Source: Rostratula benghalensis (taxonomy: Eukaryota > Chordata > Aves > Charadriiformes > Rostratulidae). From it: DNA of 64,000 bases. The notes under the pieces were generated by a model that was not told the DNA's origin, ran no database searches, and was given only the letters and a program-made list of their open reading frames with translations. The stretch covers positions 6,034,143-6,098,142 of the forward strand of contig VXAI01000025.1 of NCBI GenBank assembly GCA_013399305.1, in the 5' to 3' direction. Positions 23,101 to 37,749 of the stretch are shown in pieces; positions within the stretch are counted from its first letter, which is position 1; each line of letters begins with the position of its first letter. The position numbers and the translations under genes are program-made.

Positions 23101-26100
23101 TGTTGCTTTATCCATCCCTGCCTAAGCAAAATAAAACGGGATAATATTGCACAGAATTTCAAAGTGCAACAAGACAGCATGAAATACAACACTTGTTAAA
23201 CCCACCCCCCCATTTAATTCAAAAACTATATTTCATCATACATAAACCTCTCATTATCGCATGTATGAGTGTGCAGAAAACTGCAGGGGAACAGAACTTC
23301 TTGGAGACACTGATAGTTCCAGCAATGTTTTCCTAGATTTTGATGCTTTAAAGTGCACTCTAGCTGTAATTATGGAGCTGCATGTAGAGAATAATGGAAG
23401 ATTATGTCATGGATGAAGACCAGATAAATAGCTGGTATCTATTTTTTCTGGATGTGGATCATGTAGGCTTTTATACTGGCTTGGATGAGAGGTCCTTCTA
23501 ACCCACTATGTTGTCTCTGCCAGCAGCCAATATGAAGCGCTGCAGATGAAAGTGTAAAGGAAGCAACTGTAAAATAATTCACCCTTCACTCTAGGTCTCA
23601 GCCTTCCTTTGTTTTGTAAATTCTTGCTACTCGAGTTTTATCGGAGTAAATGATTACAGCAAGTAAACCTCAGGCTTCTGGTGTGACATGGTGTTAACAA
23701 CAGACTCTTTCAACTTTTGTGATGATACAAAAAAATGTCTGTCACAAACTGCCACCAAAGAGCTCCTTGTCAACAACCAGGCTGGCATTTGCCCGTGAAG
23801 CTGCTCAAACGATTCTGAAATAAAACATTTGCAAACAACATGTGCTCTTTGGAGATGCAGATCTCTGGAAAAAAAAGCCCTCTCCACCACACAAATTACA
23901 TGAGATTATTAGAGCAGTGCAGGTAGTTTTCCATGAGAACAGAATAAGAAAACAACAGCAAAAGCAGGGCAAAAGTTGGAAGTAGCAGTTATTCTTTGTA
24001 TAATATGCAAATATACCAGTTAACCTAGAGCAAAAAACACATTTGCATTTTCTTTGTCCTCTGCTGTAAAAGGAAAAGATATTATACGTGTGATTTCCAG
24101 AAGTATGGTTTTGTATAAATTAAAATACAACACTAATTTAGCAAACCTAAGCATGGTAATTTTTGCAATAAGGAGGAAAAGGTGAAACAGGCCATACTTA
24201 AAGTGTGTGAGATTTTGTGAAACCTCCTCTGTGATGCCCACTCTTTCATAATTGAGTCAGATGTGTACCTTATTGTAGCTGTTTTGATTTTTAGTACCTG
24301 AGTAAATGGACATTAGAGGGGGATTACATAATGGAGTAGTGAAGCTGACATAGAGTTGTGTTGCAAGGGACACGAAGGAGGACAGTGTGGAGACTTTTGG
24401 CACCTCATCAGCTCTTCAATCACAGACTTGAACTTCTTCCCTGGAAATACAATGGGACCAAACTCAGCAAGAGCAGCAGCATTCCTCAGATGGGATTAGT
24501 TTGTGGGTGTGGAACCTTGAATTCTCACCTTGCCCAGCAGAAAAAGGAGGTGTTTGTTACAGACCTGTGCATCACTCCGTGGAAGGCAAAAGGAATCCTT
24601 TACTTGAGAGCTGGAATATGAAGTTTATATTCCATGAAAGCTGTCTCATGAAACTGTGCGTTAAATGGATTCTTAGGAATGTGCAGCCCAATAAATAAAA
24701 CTAGTAGCTCTACCCATTACAATAAGGACATGAGCCAGTGACAGTGTGAAAAAATAAAGGAATGACAGGGAAGCTTCATCACGAGTATGCTGAGGGTCTT
24801 CCCCACTTTGGGCAGGAAAGGGGGCCTGTCATTTTGTCAAGCTTGCAAGTAGAAGTCATTGGCTGGAGAAACAGTAAAACTTATGCTTGATGAAATGGAA
24901 ACTTAAAACCAGCATAAACAGAGACACTCAAAAATAATGAAATGAAGTTTTAAAAGGCTTTATCACATTCCAGGTTCAGCACCAGCAGCTGAATTTACAT
25001 ACTGCAGAAAAGCAGCTGCAGAGGTGGAAACAGAAAATGCTGTTAGAGACGGGAGCGCAGAGCCAAAGGGGTCCCAGGAGACCGATAGCAAATTCAGTGT
25101 TGCTGAATGTTTCAGGGTAATCCTGGAGGACTTTGTTTCTCTCAGTCCCTTCCATGTAGAAAGAAAAGAGTTAATAAGTATTGTTAGTGCCTGGGGAATT
25201 GTTCACAGGGGATCTTTTTGGAAGAGTAGTCTTCGTATTTGGAAGTATTTTCGCATTATGGGTAATAGGATGATGAACTGAGAAATGATCTCAACCACTC
25301 ATGATTCTAAAAGCCCCTAGCCTGAATAATCTATGCTGATTTAGAGATAATAGCATCAAAGACATAACTCATTTAGCACAATGTCCATTTACTTACTCTG
25401 AAGACTTTTACTATCCTGCACCTATTTTATAGATGCTCATAAAAAGTTGATAATGATATAAAAAGAGTAACGTTTTGGAAAAAAAACAAAAACCAAAAAA
25501 AAAGACAAGCGTGCAGTGAGAACTACTCTGTCCAGGACCGTACTACAGACATACCAAACCTGCTCCTTATGAAGTGCAATACAAATGCTGAGAGAGAGAA
25601 AAAATAGAGAGCACTCTTGATCTGCACTCATTAAAGTAAAACAAACTGATGGAGAAGGTGGCTTTGCGTGCAAGGCGCTGCAGCAGCACTTAGAAGGTGA
25701 GCGTTGCACACTCCCTGTGCCAGCAAGAGCTCTTGCTGCTTCTCTGCTGGGTTTCTCTTTGGTAACAAAGTGATGCTAAGCCTTGATTTCACTGCTGCAC
25801 CTGCTTAAACTCTACAGTTTTGGAGGGAGAAGCCATCTTTTGTCACATTTCTGTGCAAGGTCCAGAAGAATTGCATCTCTGTTGTAAGTTCTACACATAT
25901 GCTAGCTCAGTAGCAAAGGCAGCTGTCCCTAATTGCTCAGGATCACAGCCAACACTTTCCCCCTTTTGCTTCCAAGTCCCCATGACTGTAACATCTTACT
26001 TTCAGCAAAAGTGTTTTCTCACACATGAGACAATAAATGTCAGGCTGACCTGAGGAACACTATTTTCCTATATTTCCCTTGGGTTCCCTCCTCTTCAAGA

Positions 26101-26153
26101 GGTGACAATGAGCTCTTTCAAATGCTGATTAGATCATCATAAATCATCGTTCC

Positions 26154-26176
26154 TTTTTTTTTTTTTTTTTTTTTTT
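26154..26176 (+). repeat. Poly(T) tract, 23 T
   Basis: Uninterrupted T run in otherwise unique sequence. No adjoining element was recognised. Confidence 0.9.
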
Positions 26177-28752
26177 CCTCACGTCATTGAGTGTGCTTCT
26201 ATGGTTCCCATTGGATTTAGGCAGTTTTTGTATCTCCTGAGATGACCACTGCAGGGGTTACTCATAAACTGTGTCATCCTGGCTGACTTGGGTTCAGGCG
26301 TGTGGACAATGGAGTCAGCGCTTGCGGCACTGCAGTAACCCGGGACGAGTGCCTGACTTATGAAAGGAGGGACATAAAGAAAGGAGACTGTGGTTTAACC
26401 TTGCCTCTGCATTTTTAGGATGGAGCTGGTGGTACAGCAGAGCCAATAAAATGCTGCTTGCTTCTCAAAAGGGGCAGTCCTCATCCCTTCTCTCCTCCAC
26501 TCCCAAATGCCCATTCCCAGCGGAAATACTAAATTTCGACATCGTGCCTGAAAAATGTCGGTCTCTCTTCTGACTGATTCTTTCAATGTGGATTTTGGGA
26601 ATACTGTTTTCTCTAACCAGCACTTCTGTCCTATCAACACATGAGGCTTACCCTTGCAGACCAGAGGTGAGGAGTGGGCTAGCGGTGCTCTGTGCGCACG
26701 AGGGGCTGTCGATCTCCCCCTCACTTAATTCCTTGCTTTTTTGCAAGGTCTTCTGCTTCATTTATTCCTGTGCTGGTTCCTCCTGTGCTGAGCCCTCCTG
26801 CCGTTAGATTCCAGTTTGATTATGTAATAAACCCATGAATTATTAAGAGTGTATGAAATATTGACAAACTGCTCTCTGAGATAGAACAGCTTTAAAGTAT
26901 TGATTATGAATCTAGAGAATTATAATTAGTTTCTGTGTTAGACATAATTAAGTTATTATTGTTTCTCTTTCTTCTAATATGGTGATGGATAGAAGGTATT
27001 TATACCAAACTCTATGAAATCTTATTAAAATTAAGGAAATAGGCTTATGAGCACTCAAGATAATGGGAGAATAAAACATGATGGGGAAAGGTTTGCATTT
27101 TCAAAGAGCTCAGCTGGCAATGTCCCCCTGTGAAAAGAAAACATTTTGGGTTTGCTCTGAGAAAACTCTTTGGCTCAGATCAACTTCAGCAGAGTTAGAA
27201 TCTCGTTTCAGTTTGGTTTTACCAGAAATCAAACCAGCACCACTCTGCTTTGTGTACATGTGCACATTGTGAATCCAGGGGCTGACTTCAGTCAAATTCA
27301 GCTGGGGGGAATGGTCTAAGAGATATTTAGCTACCACAGGTTTTATACAAGCTTGCTGGCAAAACCATTGCAGTGTTAGTTTAGCTCTCATTAGGCACCA
27401 GGGGATTCACGCCAGGGCTCAAGCCAAGACAGCACAACAGTGATAACTAGTTTTAAGAGGTTCTGCTGCTCCAAAGTGATTTGTGCATCCTTAAAGGTAG
27501 ATGTTTTTGCCATGAGGCTATGCCTTATGAAAACTTCATTTTATTCAGTGGAACTTATTGTACGGGCAGAACATTCCCAGGCAAAACTGGGCAGCAGGGA
27601 CTCATCCTGTCTGACTGTGTGTCTTCAGTGCTCTGCCATGGAGCTCTTGGCTATACTCCCCCCAAAGTAAACAGGGAGAAAACCACAGTGTCTGGACATC
27701 CTGTGGTGGAAATTTAATCCAAAGAAATACTGTACTAAAGGAACTGTGAATAGAAGCGCATAAGGAATACATTTGCAGGTCTCAAGAGCTGTCTTCAACA
27801 ACTCAGAAAATACATCAAGTCTATGAAAGAACACGATATTAGGATTTCCACACAGTCTGTAAGAACAGGCTCTTTAGGCCAAATCCACTCTAAGTCTCTG
27901 AAAACTGCCTGCTAATGGCAAACAAGGTGGTGCTAATGCAAGAGGAGTCTGGGGGAATGGCTGAGACACGCATGCGATGAACACATCCCGTATTGTGAAA
28001 CCAAATGGGAAGTGCAGCTCTCTGTCAGCAAAGTGGATACCACAATGCTCCATCAGCTCTTAATAGGTGTGTGTGGCTGCTTTCATTATTTAACATTTGT
28101 TAGAAAGTACCTCTCTCTTTTGCTTTCGTGTGGAGACATGAGCATCCTTGCAGAAGGCACTGGCCCTGCGCAACCACCATCTGCCTGCAGAACAGTTTAG
28201 ATTAAAATGTCTCCCCACCCCTGAGAACAAAATAGAGCACCTAATTGAAAGCCACGCTACGAATGCTGCTCCCTCCCTCTCCAGCACCACATCTTCATCG
28301 TGTCTTTTGTCGGCTCTACGTCAGATGCACCTTTCTTTCTTGCTCTGAAGAAAAACAATCCCTGCTTCCCCGCAGTGAGCATGAAAACCTCTTCACAGAG
28401 CGTGAGCTCTAAATGGGAGCCGGGCTTGCTCTGTGCACTGCGGAAGGCAGGAATATTTCGAGGGATGAAACCAATCCCTTACGTTTTCAGAGTGCACGGC
28501 ACAGATTTGATCTTCAGCTCTCGCAGCGGTTAAAGCCAGGGAGAGGAGGTGGAGTCCCCTGGGCTCCATTCCCACCCAGTCCCGGTGCGATGCGCGGCAC
28601 AGCTCGGCTCTGCTGTGTTCAGTGCCGTGGGCAGGGGCTGGCAGCCGGCCACCCTGCTGGATCCATCCTCCTGCTGTCGCTTTGGGAAAAGCTATTTTCT
28701 GACCCCCCAACTGGAAACATCCGAGCTGTTGGGGAAAAAGGGTTAGAGGGGG

Positions 28753-28770
28753 AAAAAAAAAAAAAAAAAA
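28753..28770 (+). repeat. Poly(A) tract, 18 A
   Basis: Uninterrupted A run at the edge of a GC-richer interval. No retroposed body was recognised next to it. Confidence 0.9.
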
Positions 28771-31700
28771 GCATGCAATGTGACATTTTTGGAGTACACA
28801 CTGCCTCTTACCCCTCCAAAATGCGTTGTGTGGGCAAAGGGTGCAGCTGTGCTGGGTTGAAAACTGTCTCTTGGTGATTTTGCCTCCGAGCCAGCGGTGT
28901 TTATGGGCTCACAGCACGGAAGAGGCAGGGTCTGCCTTGGCTCTGGGGGAGCGGCGGCCAAGAGATAGAGACATGACTGCAAAAAGCAGCTGTGTCCTGA
29001 CTTTGCCAGGCGGTGGGTGGCCTCACAGGGTATGGGAGTGAGCTGGAAAGCCTGTGATTCAGCAAAGCGGGGCTTGCCAGGCTGCCTCTTACCCAGGCAC
29101 CCTGTGCAGGTGTGCCAGCCTGACTCCCACCCTCCCAGCCATGAGCAGAGCCAGCAGCCCTCACCCACCGTTCGGTGCCATCTGAGTCTGCATGGCTACC
29201 AATGGCAGTGCCCGGCTGAAACCCACAGCTCCAAGTAGAACCCATGTTTAGAGCGCCTCCTTGGCTTTGCTTTCTCTGCCAACTTTTTCTTAACTGCTAT
29301 TCCCCTCCCCTTCTTTCGCAGCAGAGAAATGTCAAACCTCTGGCTACATAATTAGACTGAGAAATTCCAGCTCCCCGCTCTCAAACAGGTTGAGGGTAAT
29401 GAATCCATTGAAAATCAATGCCCCCTATCAGCAGCAAAATTGTTGTTGCGGGAAGAAAGTCACTCACAGCTGCTGGGTTTGATGAGTCCCTCTTTCCTGG
29501 CCGCTCACCTGCCGGGCTCAGGCTCTCACTGAGGGGGAATGGTTTTATCCGAAGTGGAGGTAGAGCACAAAGTGACGGTTCAGTAGAAGGTTACCTTGAA
29601 AAAGAGAGGGAGAACCTGTCTTCTCTGAAGACAAAGAGGGAGTTTTTGATCTGAAGCAGGCTTCTCCCTGGGCTGTCACAACAAGCTGCTTCTAATCGAG
29701 GTTGCCCTCGCAGAGTGCAATGTCTCTCGATAGCAAAAAGGCAGAGAGATGTGCTGCCTTGGAAGAGCTGTTATATGAACAAGTAACTACTTGTCTTGCT
29801 GCATTTTTCCCAGTTCGGATGCAAGCACAGTATCTTCTGCGTCTGTAGGCAGAGGACACACTTGAACAGAAAACCCTGCATCCCACAGTGCTGCACAATA
29901 CACCTCACATCATCATTAATCCCTCCCCAGCTCTCATACTAATTGCAATTGTCTGTCTGGTTGATGAAGATGGGATCAGCCAACATATACATCAGTAGTA
30001 TTTTTGCAAGTCTGCAATTTTCAACCAGGGGGGTAGGTGTTAATTTCAGAACTGAAATTCCAGTGTGCCACTCACACTTTGGTCCAGAAAAAAAAAATGT
30101 CCATACTGTGAAGAGGGTGGGATTTGCTACATTGGTATAAACAAGGTTTTGGCCACACTTCTTCCTGACACATTATGGATATTCATTTCTTCCTATCTTC
30201 CCCTTCTTTCTCAAAGATACACAGGTGCATTTGTCTTGATGCTGTAAAGCCAAAGCTCCGTTAATCATTGTGCCAAACATATAATGTATTTCTGGTGGGA
30301 TGATTTTTATCAGATTACTCACCTTGTAGAACTTCACCATGCTTAAATTTTTTTTAAAAAACCCTCCCATATTCTTCCTTAAAGCAGAATTCAACAGCAA
30401 CGGTTGCCACCTGCTTTCTACCACCCAGTTTTTTTTCCTCTCTTCTTTTCAAATGCTTGACACAACTGGGCAGAGTCGACTTCCCATTTTCTCCATGTGT
30501 GACATTGCTCAGTGGCAGCTGCTAAAAGAAAAAGCCCCATCATAATCAGTGTGTTTTGCCTGTAGCATAAGGCATTTCAGAAACATTGAAAAGCTGAAAG
30601 GAAATAGAAGATAAGTTGGAAATCATGAGCTGAAATGTGCACTTCCATTTTAGAGATTAAATTAGAAAAATATATTATCATGAATTTAAAACATTATCAT
30701 CAGCCAGCTTGACAGCTCATCTGGGCTCATGCTGGGCTGTTAGTGAGGGAACTTGGGCTAGCGTCCAGCCTTAGGATCCTCATATCTCTCATATTCAAAG
30801 GCTGGATCAAGCTTTGGGGCGGTGCTGTTTGGTGGGGAGCAGAAGTTTCTGCTGGAGCAATGCTGACTGCAGCACTTTGTAGACTCTGTGACAGGTCAGC
30901 ATTGCCATGGTAAAGTGCTGCTGACCCACCAAGAGCGAGGAGGAAAAAGAAGATAATGGTGAAAGACTTGCACAGCTGGAAAAAAATGAGAACAAATAAA
31001 ACAGTCCCATGGAGAATGTAACAGGCAGGTAGGGGTAAACAAGCAACCATTTCCTGGTGATCAGGAGCACTTCAGTCTCATTGCATAGGTGACAGAGCTG
31101 AAGTTTCATGGTTCAACATTCGGATAACCCCCAAGTGACAGCATACAGGAAGAAAACTGGAGGGTATCTTAGATAGCTCAGCTGATGTACCCTCAGAATT
31201 AAATCAGGAATCCAACCCAAGACTCCTTGGGGAACATGTGCACACCTGCAGTGGATTTGTACCTCTCTGATTTGTGGCTTCTACTTTTGTTCCTTCAGTC
31301 ACCCCATGGAAGGCAGGGACTCTCAGAACAGCTTTGCAGAAAATAAAATTTGGGAAACTTTCTGTGTTCCCTCGTGCTAGTGGTAAGGATTTTGAATGAA
31401 TCTGTTTCTTGTTGTCACTGTAGGCTATTTCACTGCCCACAGTAGCACACTAGACCAGGAGATCCTCCATCTTTTATATCCTCCTCTTTTCTACATTTCC
31501 CCCCTTTTGACCATTTTCCCCATGTAGACAAAGGAATCGGTGAGAAAAACAGTATATGATACCAAGCTCAACCCCTCTTTTTGGTGAAAGCAGGAGAAAA
31601 TGGAAGCAGAACATCTCTTTTATGAGCTAAATTAGAGAGGTGTCTTCACTTAATCTTCTCTAAAATGTGGAAAAGGACCTGGCTTTGACTGACAGGTTGT

Positions 31701-34700
31701 CTCACCTGTGCATAGCTGTTTCACTGGGTCTGTCAAGCTGCCCAGTGTTCATGTGGAGAGCTTAAAGTCCTCAGGAAAAGTTCACTTACGGATTGACGAA
31801 ACGATCAAGCTGCAAGGCTATGCATAGAAGAAAGAAAGCAGCTTTCAATGAAGTTGAAGTACCAGACCAAGAGGTTAGAAACACGATTAATTTACCATGG
31901 CTTAACAGGTTGCTACTGTGCACCAGGAGAAAGACCTGGGCCAACTATACTCTTTGGCTACTATGTGTAAGGTAGAATATGTAAGCTTAAACCTCTCCAT
32001 TTCTCAGAGTCTTTTTCTCCAAGTCGAGAATTAGCGCATGCAGGAAATTAAAATAACTTCTAGAAGTTGAGCCAGACCAAAGAAGTGTTACCCGGGGAAG
32101 AGGCTTCTTCACAGCTTTCTTGGAATGAGACAGATGCTGTTCAAGATGGTTTAATGAAGGGAAAAAAAGAGAGGAGATGTCAGCAGGCTGTGCATATGGG
32201 ATAGGGTTAGTTGTTGTGAGAAAAATTAAAAATAGGTATCTTATTGTGCCAAATTCTCCTGGCTTCTATCGTAAATGGGCTCGATATCTAGATAGGAAAC
32301 CACTGGGAAGATAATCAAACCGTAGGAATAAAGCAGCACAAAATGTACAAACAGAATTACTGAGTAAAGATTGAAGATCTGAACCTCCAACTACTGGTGG
32401 GGACCAGGGCCTGGTCAGAGAACAGCCAGGGCTCAGACTTTATTTCTTTCTTCAAATGTAGCCAGAGGAAATCCTCTTCCTCCTTTAGCAGTTGCAGTAT
32501 ATGACTTTTGGCACAGGCTCCACAATACAAAACCACAAGGGAGATGTTGTCACCATCCCAGAAGGGCTGCAGGGGTGATGCCCAAGGGCCAGGATTGTTG
32601 GGGTCGGTGACATGTCACGGGGAGCTTGGCACCTGCACATTGCATAATGCTGAAGCAGGTCCCAGTGCTGAAGGATGTGGCTCAGATACCAGCTCCTGTA
32701 GTGAGGTTCAGCTCTCATAGAAGAAGCAAGAATGTGAGATTCTTATGTCATGTGAAGAAGGAGATGCTTCTGCCTGAATGGCAATCTGCAGTGCTATAAG
32801 GTCATTCCCATATCCAGAGAGGGAAAAGCATTCCTACAGATACAACCCCTCAAGAGTTCATTGTATTTTTATTTTTTTGTTGAGCCCACCAAACATAGTG
32901 TCAAGGCTTTCTATGATGACAGTTGTAAAAGAAGGTGTGATGCCATATTAGCACAAACAACTGAATTTTGGATGTTCACAACCAGTAGGAAAGTTGCTGA
33001 AGGTCCTTCCTCATCAAGAAGAAACATGGAAAGTCCAGAGAATATTCAATCAGTAGCAAGACCCACAGAGAGAAACCCCTAGGAGAAGACTCTGAGCTTA
33101 CCAGCCCTTCAGTCAAGAGCCTGTATTGACTGGCTCCATGCCTAAACGTGATGACAGAGTGCTGGGGATCAAGAGTTTACATCTGGAAAATATCACTGAT
33201 TCTTCACCATTTGTACTCTGTCCAGGACACATGCTTTTCAGCACAGTTAAAATCAAGATGATGGAGGAGATGAACTTTCCTCCTATGTCAGAATAAAGAT
33301 ACAGCTTGCATTAATGTGTGCTGATATCTGTATGTCTCCATTATACGGTTGCATATATCTGTAATGATTTCCTATATAAATGAACTAAAGGTTATTTATT
33401 TTAGAATTACATGTTGCTTACCATCAAGATGAGCTTAGCTGGAACCACCCACACAGAAATGAAGCTTTTTCTCCTATCAAATCTCTCCTGAGTAAAACTA
33501 AAACAATGTCTTTGGATGTAGTAATCCAAGTTACAGGTCTGTCATTCAAAAGAGAGAAGATTAAAACAAGGGATTGGCTATAGGCTTGATTTCACCAATT
33601 CTTTTCATCTAGAACAAGGAAGCTGGTCCTGTGTGGTCCTCTCTGATGGGCTGCCAAGTGAAGCAACGCCAGGAGAGTGAGCAGAGTTGGCACTAGCTCA
33701 GTACGACGTATACCAAGAGTACAGCATGGTCTTTCTTGCAAGGAGCTCACATGGACTAATTACAGCTTTCATCTGATTGATTTTTGTCCTTGTCCATATA
33801 ATATTTTTCCAGTAGTGCTTTTCATATTATAAAGCCCCCTGGCTCTTTGACTTACCCGTTTCAGATGAATCCTGGGTTCCATTCAAAATTATGATACAAT
33901 CCCTGAACCCTGAATGTAAGCCAGGCTCTCTCTTTCCCAAACTGGCAGGCTACATGGGAAGCAACGAACATATTTTTCACAGTTATTCATCTTGCATCTG
34001 ACTCAGGTTGTTGTTATTATGCAGTAAATGTTTCAGTCTGAACATTAAAGAAAAGAAAAAATGTTCAGGTCCTAAGGGGGGAATAAAATCCACTAATCCA
34101 ACACAGGCTTTATTTGCTTGTTGACTACATACCAGTGTTGAGAACGGTGGGACTCCCAGAGCTTCAAACGAGATTAGAGAATAGGAAATAGGACGTTTAT
34201 TTCAACTCCGATTCTTATTTAAGTCTTCATTCTAGCTACACAGCTAGGTATTTGGACATCTGGTGAAAACTCATGGCCATACACACGCTCTGAAAATGTT
34301 GTTAATCTTCAAAATCAATATTGCATTTGGGAAATTTCTCACCTACCTGTACATTTGTGACTGCTAATTCATCCATATGCCATTTCATGAGTCATTAACT
34401 ACGTAGGAAAAGGCATTACTTTCTCTTTATCACTCTTGGACAACTTATACCACCCCTACATTCATTAACGTGTAAAATACGTTATTGCTATTTACTCATA
34501 TAAACTGAAAAGTTTTAAAAAAACTTTTGTAAGTGATTTCCATATCTGGGACCCAAGTGCTTGTTCAAAAGTACCTGAACACACCTAAAGTTGTATGGGA
34601 GCACACTGGGCATCGACAAGCTGCGGTGTAGTCCCTCTGACCTCAAAAGACCAGTTGTCCCACCCGTAATTGATGCTCTGAATCTCATACTATTAAAAAA

Positions 34701-37700
34701 CTAAGCTGCATTTTGCTTTGCTTAAGAATTGGAAGGCTTGAAATAGAGACTTTGGAAGTCTAAGGATGGGGCGGTTGGTACAATTTCCTAAAGCTGCTGT
34801 ATTTGATTTGCCTTTAACTCAGTTAAGTATCTTGGCAAACCTTTAATTCAAAATCTGTAGAGGCTGAGCATCAGACCCTGCAAGGCCTATCAACAGATGG
34901 AGGAATTACTAGAGGCAAAATGTATAGCTTCATACTACTTTTTTAATTCGTTTGTTTGTTTCCCCATCATTATACTAATTATGCATTGAAATTATTAGTA
35001 ACCTCAGAGACTGACAGATTTATTTGCAGCAGAGGGTGCTCCTGGAAAAAGCGTGGGACTAACAGACACAGGTGGTAGGGGTTTTCCCAGCGTGGACTGA
35101 CTTTTGTTGTGGGGAAACTTAAAAGCTAATAGTAAACAAGGAAATCAGGTTTGTGTCTCAGAGAGCCGAGAGTCTGAAAAATAGGAAGGTGTTTGGATTG
35201 TAAATAAGCAGTTGTGGATGCAGCATGAGATGCAACCTGAGATCTGCCCTGTCTCTTGAGTTCAGAGGAGAGCAGTCAGCCCCACGGGCTGGGTATGGGG
35301 AAGGAGGCATGGAAGCTGCAGGGATGTCCTGAGCAGTCCCTTTCTGGAGGAGATGAAGCCTGTTGTTAACCTTGTGATGCTCTGGCATTGAGCCATCCAG
35401 GCCTGGACCACTGTGGCTGCCCTTTTCCTTCATGCTGTTGCATTTAGTTCTTCATCCTGAATACACCCCAATCAATTCAAGGTCTGCAAAGACAAGGGAA
35501 AAATCCCTTAAATTCAGCCTGCTTGCCTACGGCGTGCATACACTGCCCAAGTGAACTGGAAGGAATGTAAAGGAAGAAGTCTATTCATTTTCTCTTCACT
35601 TAGCTTGCTAACCTTTTCTTCATTAATCATTAAACTTGGAGCTAACTAAGTTCCTACAGAAATGAGCAGGTAGTATTTACTTCTCCCAGATTAATGCTAT
35701 TTTATGCAGCTGTCCATACATTTCTGGAGTATCACTGAGCTTCACTCCTGCACCCTCAGGATTGCCTACCACTTACATCCCATGGCAAACTTCTCTGGCT
35801 TCCCCCTCACATAGAGCACTTCATCCATCCTCCCCCAAAGGACAATTCTCTTTATAAGCAAAGCTCTTTAACAGGAGGCACGTCCCAGAGAACTATTTGC
35901 TTCAGTTGCCTTCTGTGCTGATACTATTCTATTTTAAAAAAAACTTTCCAAAATAGCCTGTGGACTGAAAAAAAAAATAAAAAAATAATCCAAGTGCAGG
36001 TGAACCGTAATATACAACATAGATATGAAATGAAATTCAATCATGCAGAAAGCACCAATGACTTATTATAGATGAATGGGATGGGAAGTACATTTTGTCT
36101 AATCCCAAGGCATTTTAAAATAACTATTCAGCATCCTCTCACCTGAAATGTATCATCTTATTGATTTTGAGATGACTTTTGCAGATTGACTCCATCTGCC
36201 TATTTGGCTGTCATGCTTTGGAGTCCTCAACTGCCCAGAAAATGGTGCCATTGCCATTCCTGAAGATGTTTTCAGCGTAACTGGTTTAAGGTGAACTAGA
36301 ACAATGGGAACGACCCAGTAATAACGGCAGCCAGCTGGGAATAATGAGTGCAGAGCTACAGCTGAGCTCTTCTGCTATGGGATAGAAAGTCTGAGTCTTT
36401 TTAAGGATTAAACAGCTACACAACCCGGAGAAAACATTTTCAATTGGAACAGGGTTTTGTCAATTTTCACAGTGCAACATGGTCAAACACAAAAGAAATG
36501 TCAGGTCACTTATTACAACGATTTATCTGTCAGCTAAATTGTTCCTCCTCAGGCCTTCTGGCAACATTCGAGACTTTCTAAGATATCTTTGTGCCTGCCA
36601 CCAGATTTTCTTGTATCAAGTATATAATTCTTTGCAATGAAGAACAAGCCCCATCAGGGCAAAACGCCAGGGCAGAAGAAGAAAAAAAAACCCAAAACCA
36701 CAAACAAGTAAAACTCTGCAGATGTGGGAGTAAAAGGAGAGCATCTCTCACTTTCAGGACCAGAATTGACTTCCAGGGTTGGTTCACTGATTCATGAACT
36801 TGGGCTGAAAGGGTTCCTCATCTGTGCACTTAGCGAGTCTGTTCGAGTGTGCGTGGGGGCGGGAAGGCTGGCTGTGTGATTTCCCTGAGCGAGTTTATGT
36901 TTAATATAATATTCAGCCCTGACAAATTTATGCAGAGTGAGAACATTTCAAACATAGCAAACCTCGAATGCTATCCAAATACCTCGCTGTTCGACAAACA
37001 TCATGGACAGAGTTCAAATCTATCTTGGAGACACGCAGAAGTTTGAGCATCGCAGACACCTGGGCTCCTTGGTGCACGTCTGTACCAGCACGGGAAGCTT
37101 CGGTGCAGGGCTGGTTCTGTGACTGCTTGGAGTGTCCAAGTACCATGAAAATGTGGCTGAAGAGCAGGATGCAAAAGCTCATATTCCTTCCACCACATCC
37201 TCCCCTATGGCTGAGACACTTTCTGGGGTACCCGTGGGAAAGTGCTCTCAGCAAAAGGCCAGATTTCACTTCCAGTCTGAAAGGTGCAAATTCACCCCAA
37301 GTGCCTGCTGATCTAGAAATATCCAGAGCAGGATTTTAGCCGCCTAAAGCTAGGTTAGGGCAAGGTTTCCCTACAAAATTTGATGTAGCTGGGATTGGAA
37401 TTGATATTCCAGCCTTATTGGCCAAATATGCAAGGGCTTCAGATTTGTGACTATAATACGCCGCAAACGCTTGAGCATAAAGACACAAGAAATAGCAGCT
37501 CAGATTTGTAAACAAGTGCTGACAGTCATAATTAGTCAGAAAGACATTCAAACACCTTCAACAATTTTCCTCCACTTGGTAAACAATTTCTGCATTTCCC
37601 AGGGCCGGGAGACCATTACAAACTGCAGGTACCTGGGCTGGAAGGAGGATGCTTCTCAGCACAGCTGATGAGAGGAGCTTTCAAAGCTGAATGAAGGACT

Positions 37701-37749
37701 CAATGTGCAGCTGCTCTGGTTTACGGTGGTTTAATTATTTCTTCTACTC

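Larger units (their letters stand above)
17159..37700. other. Long intergenic stretch, no gene supported
   Basis: About 20 kb of largely unique, AT-rich sequence. I recognise no transposon longer than a homopolymer: a run of 23 T at 26,154-26,176 and a run of 18 A at 28,753-28,770. The interval 28.4-29.25 kb is GC-richer and carries overlapping open frames up to 154 codons, but without protein-like composition or splice logic. AT-rich, motif-dense stretches such as 26,820-26,990 look like conserved non-coding DNA, which needs alignment to confirm. Confidence 0.45.

Noticed and set aside
25024..25281. 85-codon plus-strand frame beginning with ATG
   Set aside because: The composition is plausible at first glance, but no splice partner, promoter or polyadenylation context was seen, and this length is expected by chance in a window this size.
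28413..28877. 154-codon open frame in GC-richer DNA
   Set aside because: It overlaps other equally long frames on both strands, ends in lysine repeats from a poly(A) run and has no splice or start context.
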